From Advenella sp. S44 (GTDB lineage Bacteria > Pseudomonadota > Gammaproteobacteria > Burkholderiales > Burkholderiaceae_B), in assembly GCF_002810445.1 (NCBI RefSeq), contig NZ_NEXS01000001.1, positions 372,001 to 436,000 on the forward strand: DNA of 64,000 nt. Direction: 5' to 3'. Numbering within the stretch: position 1 is the stretch's first letter; each line of letters opens with the position of its first letter. Below the pieces are notes generated by a model that worked only from the letters and a program-made list of their open reading frames with translations, ran no database searches and had not been told where the DNA came from. Of the stretch, positions 17,958 through 27,363 are shown one piece after another. Made by a program: the position numbers and the translations under genes.

Positions 17958-19103
17958 CTACCGGGAATGCTCCGAATATTGTTGGCTAATTTCCTCCCGA
18001 TCGGAATTTAGATGAGGGGGTCCCCGGCGAATCAAAGCCGGTGTACGCGACAATTTGACCGGGTTGCCAAGCACCCGTTTCGAGGGTTGTCCTTCTACCG
18101 GGAGTTCGACAATTGTCCTGTTTGCCGCCGTTTGCGGGTGCGCCAGCATCGCTTCCATGCGCATGATGGGCGCGGCCAGCACGCCTTTAGATTGCAGTGC
18201 CGCCACGGCTTGAGCGGTGTCTAGTACTCGCAGCGCAGGCCGCACCCACTCTACAATCTGCTCCCGGCATCGAATCTGACTTTGTTTGTCAGGCAGCTCA
18301 TATTGCACCGAATAGTCGGGCAAGCCAAGCGCATCACAAATGAGTTTTAAAGGATTATCTCTGAAAAATCCCAGAACCGTAATCCAGCCATCCGTGCACT
18401 GGCCCGTGAAATTTAACGCCCGATCAAACCATCGGGTTTCATAATCGTAATTGAGTGCTGTGGCCGCTTCAAGGCATTGCATGGCAGTGATGGTTTCCAG
18501 CAACGAGGTGCTTACCTTCTGGCCCTGCCCTGTTTGCTGACGCTCCAACAGCGCCAGCAAGATTCCTTGCACCAACAAATTACCTGACGTGAAATCCGCA
18601 ATCGGCACGTTCAAAAATACAGGCTCGTCGCCGCCGCTGGTGGTTTTCCAGCCAATGCCGCTAATCGATTGCAGCAGCAGATCCTGGCCTGCCATCTCTG
18701 CATAGGGTCCCGACTCTCCGAATCCACTGGCGCATGCATAAATGAGGCTCGGGAACTGCGCGCTTATTTCAGCAAAGCCCAAACCCAGCTTTTCCATCGC
18801 ACCGGGTCGATAATTATGTAGTAGCACATCCGTTTCTTCAAGCAAGCAAAAAAACAGGCGCCGATCTTCCGGGTCCTTTAAATCCAGACATACAGAACGC
18901 TTGTTGCGATTGACCGCGGCGAAATAGCTGCCCATTTCGCCCCGATCATTGGCCACCAGGTCGCTATAACGCAATGAATCGCCACGAGGCGGCCGTTCAA
19001 TTTTGATCACATCCGCACCGAAATCACCCAATACCTGCCCGGCAATCGGGCCTTGCATGATCTCGCACATTTCCAGAACTTTGATATTTTTGAGCGCTGA
19101 CAT
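17958..19103 (-). CDS. CaiB/BaiF-type (class III) CoA-transferase
   Basis: A 381-residue class III CoA-transferase. The N-terminal VLEMCEIMQGPIAGQVLGDFGADVIKIE region and the RNKRSVCLDLK motif are standard. The presumed catalytic Asp is in NVPIADFTSG. GGAAGG precedes the ATG. In this operon it offers a second way of CoA activation besides the ligase; the donor and acceptor acids are unknown. Confidence 0.85.
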   Translation of the reverse strand: MSALKNIKVLEMCEIMQGPIAGQVLGDFGADVIKIERPPRGDSLRYSDLVANDRGEMGSYFAAVNRNKRSVCLDLKDPEDRRLFFCLLEETDVLLHNYRPGAMEKLGLGFAEISAQFPSLIYACASGFGESGPYAEMAGQDLLLQSISGIGWKTTSGGDEPVFLNVPIADFTSGNLLVQGILLALLERQQTGQGQKVSTSLLETITAMQCLEAATALNYDYETRWFDRALNFTGQCTDGWITVLGFFRDNPLKLICDALGLPDYSVQYELPDKQSQIRCREQIVEWVRPALRVLDTAQAVAALQSKGVLAAPIMRMEAMLAHPQTAANRTIVELPVEGQPSKRVLGNPVKLSRTPALIRRGPPHLNSDREEISQQYSEHSR

Positions 19104-19115
19104 CCCGGCCCTTCC

Positions 19116-20246
19116 TTATTTTGAGAATAATTCCTTGGCGATCATCAATCGCTGGATCTGATTTGTCCCTTCCCATATCTGGGTGATCTTGGCGTCACGC
19201 ATCATGCGTTCGACAGCGTAGTCTTTCAAGTAGCCATATCCCCCGTGCAATTGAACCGCATCGGTCGTCACGGCCATTGCGGCATCGGTGCAGGCGGTTT
19301 TGGCGATGCAGGCCAGGAACTTGGCTTGCGGATCCCCGTTCACCACCAGCGTTGCAGCGTGCAACATGGTCGCACGGGCACTTTCCACCTTGATGGCCAT
19401 GTCGGCCATCATGCCTTTGAGCATCTGAAATTGATAAATCGGCTTTCCGAACTGTTCACGCGTCCGGGTGTAATTCACCGCCTCGTCCAGGGCGCCTTGC
19501 GCTATTCCCAAACCATGTGCTGCATATTTCAATCGCGATGCCAGCAGACCCGCTTTGATATACTTTTCACCTTCTGCGGGATCCCCCACAACTCTGTCTT
19601 GCGGTATTTCGCAATCTTCCAGGATGACATCGGAAGTGGGACTGCCGCGCAAGCCCATTTTTTTTTCTGGCGCGCCAAACGATATACCCTTGTCGTCTTT
19701 GTGCACCAGAAAGATGCCGAAGCGTTCATTTTCGGTTCTCGCAAAAATCAGATACCAGTCGGCCCAACCACCGTTTGTGATAAAACGCTTCGTGCCATTG
19801 AGCACCCATCCCGCCTCTGTTTTGACGGCACGCGTCTTCACGCCCATCAGATCCGATCCGCCTTTAGGCTCAGTGAGTCCCCACGCGCTTCGCTCCTTTC
19901 CCTGTACCACGGGTGGAATAATCATCTGCTTTTGTTCTTCGCTGCCAAAACGATTCAGAATCATCATGATCCAGCAGGTAGAAATGGTCGTGGCCGAGGC
20001 GGCGCAAACCCGTGCAATCTCTTCAATCGCCACCAGTTGCGTAATAAGATCCCCCTCTTGTCCGCCGAACCGTTCCGGAAACGGCAGCCCAGGCAACCCC
20101 AGCGCCAGGCTGGCGTTATACGCTTCGAGGGGTGGCCGTGCCTCCTCGTCGACTGCAGCAGCGTGCGGACTGACCTGCTCTCGTGCAAACTTGCGAACCG
20201 TCTCGCGAAAGGCTTGATAAGTTTCGTCATAATGCGTCAATTCCAC
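19116..20246 (-). CDS. Acyl-CoA dehydrogenase
   Basis: A 376-residue FAD-dependent acyl-CoA dehydrogenase. The flavin-binding segments WGLTEPKGGSDLMGV and FITNGGWADWYLIFA, the GVQ-type tetramer region and the catalytic Glu in IWEGTNQIQRLMIAKEL near the end are present. The GTG at 20246 is preferred because AGGAG is six bases upstream; the frame continues ten codons further. It forms the alpha,beta-double bond of an acyl-CoA and passes electrons to ETF. Twelve bases separate it from the CaiB gene. Confidence 0.9.
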   Translation of the reverse strand: MELTHYDETYQAFRETVRKFAREQVSPHAAAVDEEARPPLEAYNASLALGLPGLPFPERFGGQEGDLITQLVAIEEIARVCAASATTISTCWIMMILNRFGSEEQKQMIIPPVVQGKERSAWGLTEPKGGSDLMGVKTRAVKTEAGWVLNGTKRFITNGGWADWYLIFARTENERFGIFLVHKDDKGISFGAPEKKMGLRGSPTSDVILEDCEIPQDRVVGDPAEGEKYIKAGLLASRLKYAAHGLGIAQGALDEAVNYTRTREQFGKPIYQFQMLKGMMADMAIKVESARATMLHAATLVVNGDPQAKFLACIAKTACTDAAMAVTTDAVQLHGGYGYLKDYAVERMMRDAKITQIWEGTNQIQRLMIAKELFSK

Positions 20247-20319
20247 CTTGTTCTCCTGATCTGTTTTTAATGTCAAATGTTTTAATGCTTTCTGTACTTT
20301 GCGAGAGACCGGCCGATTG

Positions 20320-21507
20320 CTATGCAGAGGTGTCTACGATGGCTGGCGGCCAGCTGCGCGACGGAATGCGATTGCGTTCCGTCTCGGGACACGCTTTATC
20401 GATCTGTTCCTGGGAAAGCCCGAGTGCGCTCAGAATCACATCTGTGCGATCTTCAATATCGGTCTCTGGCGCCGGATACGGCTGCTGATCAAACCTCGGC
20501 AGCACGGGCACCTGCTGCGCATGGGCATTTGGGTGACGGTGCCTGATATGCGGATGCGACCAGATTTCGTCCGGCGCCAGCACCGGTACAACGCAGGCCT
20601 CTGTCCCCTGAAAGAAGTCGCTCCATTCATCCCGACTGCATGCCATGAATTTTTCCTGAAAAGTTGCACGAATCATCGGCCAGTTGGCCACATCCATATG
20701 GTCCGGCACCTCCGATTCAACGAGCCGCTGCCAAAGATTGTGAAAAAACTGTGTCTCCAGCGCACCAACCGAAATATATTTTCCGTCCTTGCATTCGTAG
20801 CAGCAGTAGTATGGGTTGCCGCCGTTGAGCAAACCTTCCCCGCGCGTCGGGAGTATCGCTGTACCCCATACCGGGTAGTGCATTGCCATGAGAGACATTG
20901 CGCCATCAATCATGGCCACATCAATGTATTTTCCTTTGCCCGTCCGGCTGCGTTCAAACAATGCGCTCATAATGGAGAATGCAGCCATGCAACTGCCGCC
21001 GGCGAAATCCGCGATGAGATTCAAAGGTACGGCCGGCGGACCATCCGTCGGGCCCAGCGCGCCCAGCACCCCGGTTAACGCGAGATAGCTGATATCGTGC
21101 CCGGCGTCCTGAGCCATCGGGCCGTCTTGCCCGTATCCAGTGACAGAACAATAAATCAGACCCGGATTCAGTGTCGCCAGCGCTTCATAACCGGCGCCCA
21201 GCCGTTCGGATACGCCCGGACGAAAGCTTTCAACGAATACATCAGCGCTTTGAGCAAGCGCCTGCAAGGCCTGTTTTCCTTCGGGCGCTTTCAAGTCCAG
21301 CTTGATGAACTGTTTGCCGCGCGCAAAGGTGGACAGCGGATTACCGGCGCGCCCGCCGCCCACGCATATCACTTCTGCACCCAGGTCCGCCAGCAACATG
21401 GTGCAATAAGGGCCAGGCGCAAGGCGTGACATATCAATGACCCGCAGGCCCGATAGGGGTCGGTCATTCTTCGCTGGTTGTGTCTGAGACGGAGCCTTCG
21501 AGGTCAT
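20320..21507 (-). CDS. Alpha-methylacyl-CoA racemase-like CaiB protein
   Basis: A 395-residue CaiB-family protein whose central region (GHDISYLALTGVLGALG then PLNLIADFAGG) matches alpha-methylacyl-CoA racemase, including the His and Asp that form its active-site pair. The RTGKGKYIDVAMIDGA motif follows. It would interconvert 2R and 2S methyl-branched acyl-CoA so that the neighbouring dehydrogenase can act. Its ATG overlaps the stop of the upstream hydrolase gene (TAATG), which implies coupled translation. A CoA-transferase role is the alternative. Confidence 0.82.
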   Translation of the reverse strand: MTSKAPSQTQPAKNDRPLSGLRVIDMSRLAPGPYCTMLLADLGAEVICVGGGRAGNPLSTFARGKQFIKLDLKAPEGKQALQALAQSADVFVESFRPGVSERLGAGYEALATLNPGLIYCSVTGYGQDGPMAQDAGHDISYLALTGVLGALGPTDGPPAVPLNLIADFAGGSCMAAFSIMSALFERSRTGKGKYIDVAMIDGAMSLMAMHYPVWGTAILPTRGEGLLNGGNPYYCCYECKDGKYISVGALETQFFHNLWQRLVESEVPDHMDVANWPMIRATFQEKFMACSRDEWSDFFQGTEACVVPVLAPDEIWSHPHIRHRHPNAHAQQVPVLPRFDQQPYPAPETDIEDRTDVILSALGLSQEQIDKACPETERNRIPSRSWPPAIVDTSA

Positions 21508-22568
21508 TACATCACCTCTTCAAAAGCAGCATCATCAAGGCGGTCGCGCAACGCATGCGCGGCCAGCAGGAAAAAGCCCTGGCCAAACAGCGTCCAGTCG
21601 AACGCGACGCCCGGCCCGCCCGGCACCATTGCCACACCTGGCACCTTGCCGCTGTCTTCGACGGCGCCCGCCACGACCGTGAACGCGCGTAACGCGCGAT
21701 CCATCAGCGCATTGGCATCATGTTCCGGTTCAAGCAGCTCGTGCTTTATGGTCAGCGCCGCCGCATACGCAAACATCAGCGTTGCCGACGCTTCAAGATT
21801 GGACAGCGGGTCATCCAGCACGTGATAGAAATAGCCGGATGCATCCTGCAATGCTGCCATCGCCTGCATCACATCATTCAATATGCGACGGATTCGCTCG
21901 GCGTGGCGATGTTGCGGAGCAAGTACGAGCAGCTCTACACACGCACCAAGCAGCCAGCCGTTACCCCTGGCCCAAAAAGCCGATTGCGGAAAATGGTCCG
22001 GCTTTTCGCACCATGCGTGCCGCGCCAGCTGTTTCCGTTTATCAACCAATGCATCCACGTGAATCAGCACCTGATCAAAGGCCAGATCAATAGCATCGTT
22101 ATTCTGAGTGGCCAATCCGAATTTAGCCATGAACGGACACATCAGATAAGTGAAATCAATCCATAGCTCAGGTCCCTCGCCCCGTGACCAGATGCCGCCC
22201 GCCTGGGTGCGCGGTGCTTCCAGCAGGGACTGATATTGTTTGCGCGCCGCTTCCAGCAAACGCACATCTTGAGTGCGCGTATACATATCCAACAGGGGCA
22301 CACCCACCGCTGACGTTTCCGAAGCCAAGGGAGTGAATGTCCGGATATGACCACCGGAGGAAGTATGCCAATCCCCATAACTCAAATTGCCATCCGACTT
22401 TTGGGTCGCGGCTATCCGCTTCACCTGCCGCTGCAAGAATGGGCGATATTCTGGCTGATCCCAGAGCATCAATGCCGACAAAGCTGGCGCTTTTTGCCAA
22501 CAATCTCGTTCATTCGGGTGGGCACAAATATACGAGCTAACCTTCGCTACCAGCGCATTCAAAATCAT
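21507..22568 (-). CDS. GH88/GH105-like glycoside hydrolase
   Basis: A 353-residue alpha/alpha-barrel protein resembling unsaturated rhamnogalacturonyl hydrolases (YteR/RhiN). The catalytic-Asp motif appears as ELWIDFTYLMCPFMAKF and the signature WARGNGW is intact; DASGYFYHVLDD and KVPGVAMVPGGPG occur later. No signal peptide is seen, so it is cytoplasmic as in the family. The ATG has GAGGAAA upstream. It is the first gene of an operon otherwise devoted to acyl-CoA metabolism, which is unexpected for a pectin-type enzyme. Confidence 0.78.
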   Translation of the reverse strand: MILNALVAKVSSYICAHPNERDCWQKAPALSALMLWDQPEYRPFLQRQVKRIAATQKSDGNLSYGDWHTSSGGHIRTFTPLASETSAVGVPLLDMYTRTQDVRLLEAARKQYQSLLEAPRTQAGGIWSRGEGPELWIDFTYLMCPFMAKFGLATQNNDAIDLAFDQVLIHVDALVDKRKQLARHAWCEKPDHFPQSAFWARGNGWLLGACVELLVLAPQHRHAERIRRILNDVMQAMAALQDASGYFYHVLDDPLSNLEASATLMFAYAAALTIKHELLEPEHDANALMDRALRAFTVVAGAVEDSGKVPGVAMVPGGPGVAFDWTLFGQGFFLLAAHALRDRLDDAAFEEVM

Positions 22569-22610
22569 GTTGACTTTCCTCTTTTCAAAGAATACTATGT
22601 GGCTGGTATG

Positions 22611-22626
22611 TTATTCGAAAGAATAA
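22611..22626. promoter_or_regulatory. Candidate operator in divergent promoter region
   Basis: A perfect dyad TTATTC-GAAA-GAATAA lies between the hydrolase-led reverse operon and the forward ThDP-enzyme gene. It may be the target of the TetR encoded at the far end of the reverse operon. That link is inference. Confidence 0.45.
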
Positions 22627-22748
22627 TTCGGTGTCAAGAAATTTGATTTTTTATAAATACGGTTCCCCTTTTGCGCGATACGGACACGCATCTGCCCCTC
22701 GCTTATCCGGGGTCCCTGTTATTGATGACGTTTTGACAAAGGTTGAAA

Positions 22749-24311
22749 ATGAATGGTTCTGAAGCTATCGTAAATACATTGCTGGATCACGACGTTGATG
22801 TCTGCTTTGCCAATCCAGGCACTTCCGAAATGCATTTTGTCGCTGCGCTCGATACCCAGCCCCGCATGCGTTGCGTACTGGGGCTGTTCGAAGGGGTGGC
22901 AACCGGCGCTGCGGATGGCTATTATCGAATGGCCGACCGACCTGCTGCAACGCTGTTGCATCTGGGGCCGGGTCTTGGTAACGGTTGGGCAAACCTGCAT
23001 AATGCGCGCCGGGCCGGTTCGGGCGTCATCAACATCATCGGGCAACACGCGCTGGATCATATTTCTAACGACGCCCCGCTTACCTCCGACATCGAAGGGG
23101 TCGCCGGCCCCGTTTCGCACTGGACCCGCACCATTACGGCCCTGGACAGGGCCAGCCAGGACACGGCGGCGGCGATTGATCAGGCGCGACAGCAACCAGG
23201 CCGCATCGCATCCGTGATCCTGCCGGCGGATGTGGCGTGGCAAACCACCCATGCGCCACGCACGCAATTGCCCCAGGCTCGTCCCAAGCCATACGTTGCC
23301 GACGAAGTCATTGAAACGATTGCCAAGGCGCTCGCCGACAAAAACATCAACCCGTCCAATACCGCCATTTTGCTGGGCGGACGGGCAATGCGAACGCAAA
23401 CGACCGAGATTGCAGGCAAAATTGCGCAACACCTGGGCTGCCGCTTATTGGCCGAGACCAAGAACGCCCGTTCGGAATGTGGCCGCGGGAGAGTCAATGT
23501 GCCGCAAATGCCCTATCCGATCAAGGGCGCGCTGGAGTCCCTGCATGATATCCAATTGCTTATTCTTGTGGGTGCACAAGCGCCCGTTGCATTTTTCGCC
23601 TATCCAGATATGCCGCGTTTCCTGACCCGGCCCGACTGCACCATCATGACGCTGGCGCAATCCTCCGAAGACATGTCGAACGCTTTGACGCAACTGGCCG
23701 ATCGCCTGGGTCTCGCACAGCAGCCCGCCCCACTATCGGACCTGAAGCCGGATTTTGATTTGCCAACCGGCCCCATTACATCGCTGGGTATCAGCCAATC
23801 TCTTGCCTTGCAGCTTCCTGCCAACTGTATCGTGGTGGACGAGGCGATCACCACAGGCCGGCAATTGCGTGACTGCATGCCACAGGCGGAGCCACACGAC
23901 TGGCTGGAAATTCCTGGCGGATCCATTGGGTATGGCTTGCCCGCCGCAGTCGGCGCCGCCGTTGCCTGCCCAGACAGACGAGTCGTCGCCATCGTGGGAG
24001 ACGGCTCTGCCATGTATACCGTGCAAGCATTATGGTCGATGGCGCGCGAAAATCTGAACATTACCGTCATCATCTGCGCAAATCGGAAGTATCAGATTTT
24101 GCGAGGGGAGCTTGATCAGATGAAGGGAAGCGAGCCCGGACCGAGCGCCCAGAGGATGCTCAACCTGAACCATCCTGAACTGGACTGGGTCGCGCTGGCT
24201 CGGGGCCATGGCGTGGAAGGGCTCCGGACAGACTCGATGGAGGGATTCAATGCCGCATTGAATCGGAGTTTGCAGCAAGATGGCCCCTTGTTGATTGAGG
24301 CGCTGATTTAA
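22749..24311 (+). CDS. ThDP-dependent decarboxylase/acetolactate synthase-like enzyme
   Basis: A 520-residue thiamine-diphosphate enzyme of the acetolactate synthase/benzoylformate decarboxylase family. The catalytic Glu is in GLFEGVATGAADGY (about residue 47). The ThDP/Mg motif runs GDGSAMYTVQALWS to CANRKY. The start at 22749 has AAAGG eight bases upstream; a TTG two codons earlier is weaker. It lacks a regulatory subunit gene, and the following genes are two Bug receptors, so a catabolic 2-oxo acid decarboxylase or a carboligase is more likely than valine synthesis. Confidence 0.8.
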   Translation: MNGSEAIVNTLLDHDVDVCFANPGTSEMHFVAALDTQPRMRCVLGLFEGVATGAADGYYRMADRPAATLLHLGPGLGNGWANLHNARRAGSGVINIIGQHALDHISNDAPLTSDIEGVAGPVSHWTRTITALDRASQDTAAAIDQARQQPGRIASVILPADVAWQTTHAPRTQLPQARPKPYVADEVIETIAKALADKNINPSNTAILLGGRAMRTQTTEIAGKIAQHLGCRLLAETKNARSECGRGRVNVPQMPYPIKGALESLHDIQLLILVGAQAPVAFFAYPDMPRFLTRPDCTIMTLAQSSEDMSNALTQLADRLGLAQQPAPLSDLKPDFDLPTGPITSLGISQSLALQLPANCIVVDEAITTGRQLRDCMPQAEPHDWLEIPGGSIGYGLPAAVGAAVACPDRRVVAIVGDGSAMYTVQALWSMARENLNITVIICANRKYQILRGELDQMKGSEPGPSAQRMLNLNHPELDWVALARGHGVEGLRTDSMEGFNAALNRSLQQDGPLLIEALI

Positions 24312-24350
24312 AAAACAAAAAAGAAGCAACACATATTAAGGAGACAAAGT

Positions 24351-25328
24351 ATGCAATTAAAAAAGAACAGATTCAGGTTGTCTGTTCTGGCGCTGGCCAC
24401 CGCATTTTGCGCAGCCACCGCCAGCGCGCAGCCTGCGGCGTTCCCGGCTCGTCCGGTGACGCTTGTTGTTGCCTACCCGCCAGGCGGGACTACCGATTCA
24501 CAAGCGCGAATTGTCGCGAAAAAGTTGTCGGAAATTTGGGAACAACCGGTAGTGGTAGAAAACAAGCCGGGCGGCAATACGGTCATCGCCAGTAGTGAAG
24601 TGGCAAAATCCAAACCCGATGGCTATACGCTGCTCCTTACCGCCATGCCGTATGTGCTCAATCCGATGCTGTTGTCCTCGTTGCCGTACGACACCCGCAA
24701 GGATCTGATTCCGGTCACGCTGCTATCGACCGTACCCGGCGTGTTTATCACGTACCCGGATTTCGGCGCCAATAATGTGCAGGAATTCCTTGCCAAAGCC
24801 AAAGCCGCCCCTAAACCGCTTGTGTTTGGTTCAGCCGGCACCGCCACTTTTACGCATCTGGCGGGCGAACTATTCAGTAGTATGACAGGCGTCGATTTCC
24901 TGCATGTGCCTTACAAAGGGAGTGCAGCCGCGCACCAGGATTTGATTGCAGGCAGGCTTGACCTGATGTTCGATAACGGCGCCTTGCCGCATATTCAGTC
25001 CGGTCGTGTTCGTGCGCTTGGCGTGACGTCGGCCAAGCGACTTCCCTGGCTACCCGACGTGCCGACCATAGCGGAACAGGGGCTGCCCGGTTACGAAGCA
25101 GCGGCATGGTTCGGCATCTTTGCTGCGGGCGAAACGCCAGAACAGACCATCCAGAAAATCTCCAAAGATTTCACCACCGCCTTGGAAGATCCCGAGATCA
25201 AAGCGCATTTCGCCACGATTGGCGCCTTTGCCGAAGGCGGCTCCCCCGCCAGGCTGGAACAATACCTTGATGCCGAGCAGGCGCGCTGGGGAAAAATCGT
25301 TAAAGAACAAAACATCAAGATTCAATAG
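24351..25328 (+). CDS. Bug-type (TctC) periplasmic binding protein
   Basis: A 325-residue Bug receptor. The signal peptide ends ATASAQPAAFP at about residue 30. Signatures YPPGGTTDSQAR, NKPGGNTVIAS, PDGYTLLLT and HVPYKGSAAAHQDL are present. AAGGAGA precedes the ATG. It is 39 bases after the ThDP gene and 84 before a second Bug gene, so the three probably form one transcript. Possible ligand: the acid handled by the ThDP enzyme. Confidence 0.9.
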   Translation: MQLKKNRFRLSVLALATAFCAATASAQPAAFPARPVTLVVAYPPGGTTDSQARIVAKKLSEIWEQPVVVENKPGGNTVIASSEVAKSKPDGYTLLLTAMPYVLNPMLLSSLPYDTRKDLIPVTLLSTVPGVFITYPDFGANNVQEFLAKAKAAPKPLVFGSAGTATFTHLAGELFSSMTGVDFLHVPYKGSAAAHQDLIAGRLDLMFDNGALPHIQSGRVRALGVTSAKRLPWLPDVPTIAEQGLPGYEAAAWFGIFAAGETPEQTIQKISKDFTTALEDPEIKAHFATIGAFAEGGSPARLEQYLDAEQARWGKIVKEQNIKIQ

Positions 25329-25412
25329 CATCACAACGCTTCATCCGCAACTTTTCAACTCGCACTTTACGTGCGCTGCCCTTTTATTGCCGCTCTCAGG
25401 AGGACCTGAAGT

Positions 25413-26411
25413 ATGAAATTGACCAAAATCGTTCAACTCGGTGTCGTGTGTGCATTATCAACCCCCGCCCCAGCACTGCATGCAGCCGAATCAGCAAATA
25501 CCTTTCCAGATAAACCAATTGTGATCGTCGTGCCGTTTGCTGCGGGCGGATCTACCGACCAGATCGGGCGCATGATCGCCCAACATCTGCATAAAAAATT
25601 CTCTGTGCCAGCGATTGTGGAAAATCGTCCGGGCGCGGCCGGCACTATTGGAAATGCATATGTTGCACGCGCCAAGCCAGATGGATATACATTACTGATC
25701 GGCGGTACCGACATTACCGCAAGCCAGTATCTATACAAAAGCCTGCCCTACGATCCGGCAACGTCGCTTCAGCCAGTCGCGATTGTTTCCGAATTTCCGT
25801 TCCTGATGGTGGTAAAAAAAGACGCCAAAATCAATTCGGTCAAGGATTTCATCGCATACGGTAAAGCCAATCCGGACAAAGTCAGTTATTCTTCGGCCGG
25901 GATGGGTAATTCGACCCATTTGGCCGGCGCCGCCTTTCAAAAGGCCGCGGGCTTGCCAACCATGGTTCACGCCCCGTTCAACGGAAGCAGCCCGGCCCTG
26001 ACTGCCGTTATCGGCGGACAGGTCGATACCGTCTTTGACACGGCAATCACCGCCTATCCCCAGGTCAAGGCCGGCACGCTGAAACCGTTAGCCGTACTGT
26101 CCGCAAGACGCCTTGCTTTTTTACCGGACGTGCCCACCTTGAGCGAGCTGGGCTTCAGCGCGTTCGACCAAATTTCACCCTGGTCCTGGAAAGGCTTGTT
26201 TGCACCGGCAGGCACACCGCCACCCGTAGTCGAAAAGCTGCATGCAGCGGTCGATGAACTGATCCGCACACCGGAGTTTTCAACACTAATGGAACAAAAC
26301 GCCTCGATCCCCGTGCCGCCGATGACGCTGCCCGAAGCGCGCAAATTCATTGAGAAACAACGTAAGGGATGGAAACAGGTGATTACCGCAGCTGGGGTTG
26401 AGCCGCAATAA
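25413..26411 (+). CDS. Bug-type (TctC) periplasmic binding protein
   Basis: A 332-residue Bug receptor with a signal peptide of about 24 residues, followed by FAAGGSTDQIGR, NRPGAAGTIGNAYVA, PDGYTLLIGG and HAPFNGSSPALT. AGGAGG precedes the ATG. It is clearly diverged from the Bug gene just upstream, so this is not a recent tandem duplication. No tctAB genes follow. Confidence 0.9.
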   Translation: MKLTKIVQLGVVCALSTPAPALHAAESANTFPDKPIVIVVPFAAGGSTDQIGRMIAQHLHKKFSVPAIVENRPGAAGTIGNAYVARAKPDGYTLLIGGTDITASQYLYKSLPYDPATSLQPVAIVSEFPFLMVVKKDAKINSVKDFIAYGKANPDKVSYSSAGMGNSTHLAGAAFQKAAGLPTMVHAPFNGSSPALTAVIGGQVDTVFDTAITAYPQVKAGTLKPLAVLSARRLAFLPDVPTLSELGFSAFDQISPWSWKGLFAPAGTPPPVVEKLHAAVDELIRTPEFSTLMEQNASIPVPPMTLPEARKFIEKQRKGWKQVITAAGVEPQ

Positions 26412-26424
26412 ACGTGATAGAACG

Positions 26425-26444
26425 AACGCCGGTCAGCCGGCGTT
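26425..26444. terminator. Hairpin between convergent Bug and GntR genes
   Basis: A perfect 8-bp stem AACGCCGG-TCAG-CCGGCGTT lies 14 bases after the Bug stop codon. Only a short T-run follows. It may serve both converging transcripts. Confidence 0.55.
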
Positions 26445-26542
26445 TGCCGATCCCCGGCCTGCCTTGTGGTTCTGAAGGCTCTGATTGTGCCTGTCCGGAT
26501 GGCTCAGACTGTGCTGGCAAACGCATAAAAAAACAATAAAAA

Positions 26543-27301
26543 TCAGCGCTCGCCCGCAAGCAAATCCAACTCAAGCTTGACATACCGGGTCGGAAACTCC
26601 AACCGCGCATAGTAAATAATCACATCATTAGCGCAGGCCAGACGCTTTACCTCAGCAACGCTCTCGCCCGCCGCCAGTTGCAATGCATTGGCGGAGACGA
26701 ATCCGGCGTTGATAATTGCCAGGCTCTGTCGGGATTCATCGACATGCAAACCCGGAATACGGGCAATGACTGATGCGGCGGCATGACTCAGGAAGTTATC
26801 TTCATATTGCTGAAACAGCGCCATGTCAACGTACACTTCGCTATAGCAATACGGCACATTGTTCCTGCTATGCAGCCGACACAAATGTTTATAGGACTTG
26901 GCCGGCTGTGCGCGACATTGCATGCCCATATCCGGCAATTGTGTGATAGTCCCTTCAGACTCTGTAATGCTGTGCGTGCCCAGCACATCGCTGAGCGCCA
27001 CGGCTTCCTGCCAGGTGGTGGGCAACTGCAGTTCACTGACCTGAGGCGGCCGCCGCTCAACGAAAGTTCCCCTACCCCGGCTCCGAGTGATCAATTGTTC
27101 GGCCTCCAAAATCTCCAGGGCATTGCGTATCGTCATGCGAGATACCTCATAGGTACGCATGAGCTCTTCCAACGGCGGGATCTGGTCACCCACACGCCAG
27201 AGCCCGACGTCGATACTGCGTCGGAATTCAGTGGCCAGTTGGAGATAGATGGGTTGCTTGCTACGGCTCAGTACGGCGTAATTGGAAGTTTTATCTGTCA
27301 T
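26543..27301 (-). CDS. GntR-family (HutC/UTRA type) regulator
   Basis: A 252-residue regulator. The GntR winged helix (about residues 15-80) has the YLQLATEFRRSIDVGLWRVGDQIPP start and the YEVSRMTIRNALEILEAEQL recognition part. A UTRA ligand domain follows, with HLCRLHSRNNVPYCYSEVYVD. It is the last gene of the reverse operon that starts with the Bug receptor near 33 kb and is likely its regulator. Confidence 0.87.
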   Translation of the reverse strand: MTDKTSNYAVLSRSKQPIYLQLATEFRRSIDVGLWRVGDQIPPLEELMRTYEVSRMTIRNALEILEAEQLITRSRGRGTFVERRPPQVSELQLPTTWQEAVALSDVLGTHSITESEGTITQLPDMGMQCRAQPAKSYKHLCRLHSRNNVPYCYSEVYVDMALFQQYEDNFLSHAAASVIARIPGLHVDESRQSLAIINAGFVSANALQLAAGESVAEVKRLACANDVIIYYARLEFPTRYVKLELDLLAGER

Positions 27302-27363
27302 AGTCCGGTAAAAAAGGAGGCCGCAGACGCGGGTTGACCCTGGCGTCTGCGGATCGGCCGCCG

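Noticed and set aside
22749-24311. Acetolactate synthase for branched-chain amino acid synthesis
   Set aside because: No small subunit or ilvC nearby, and the context is catabolic with Bug receptors.
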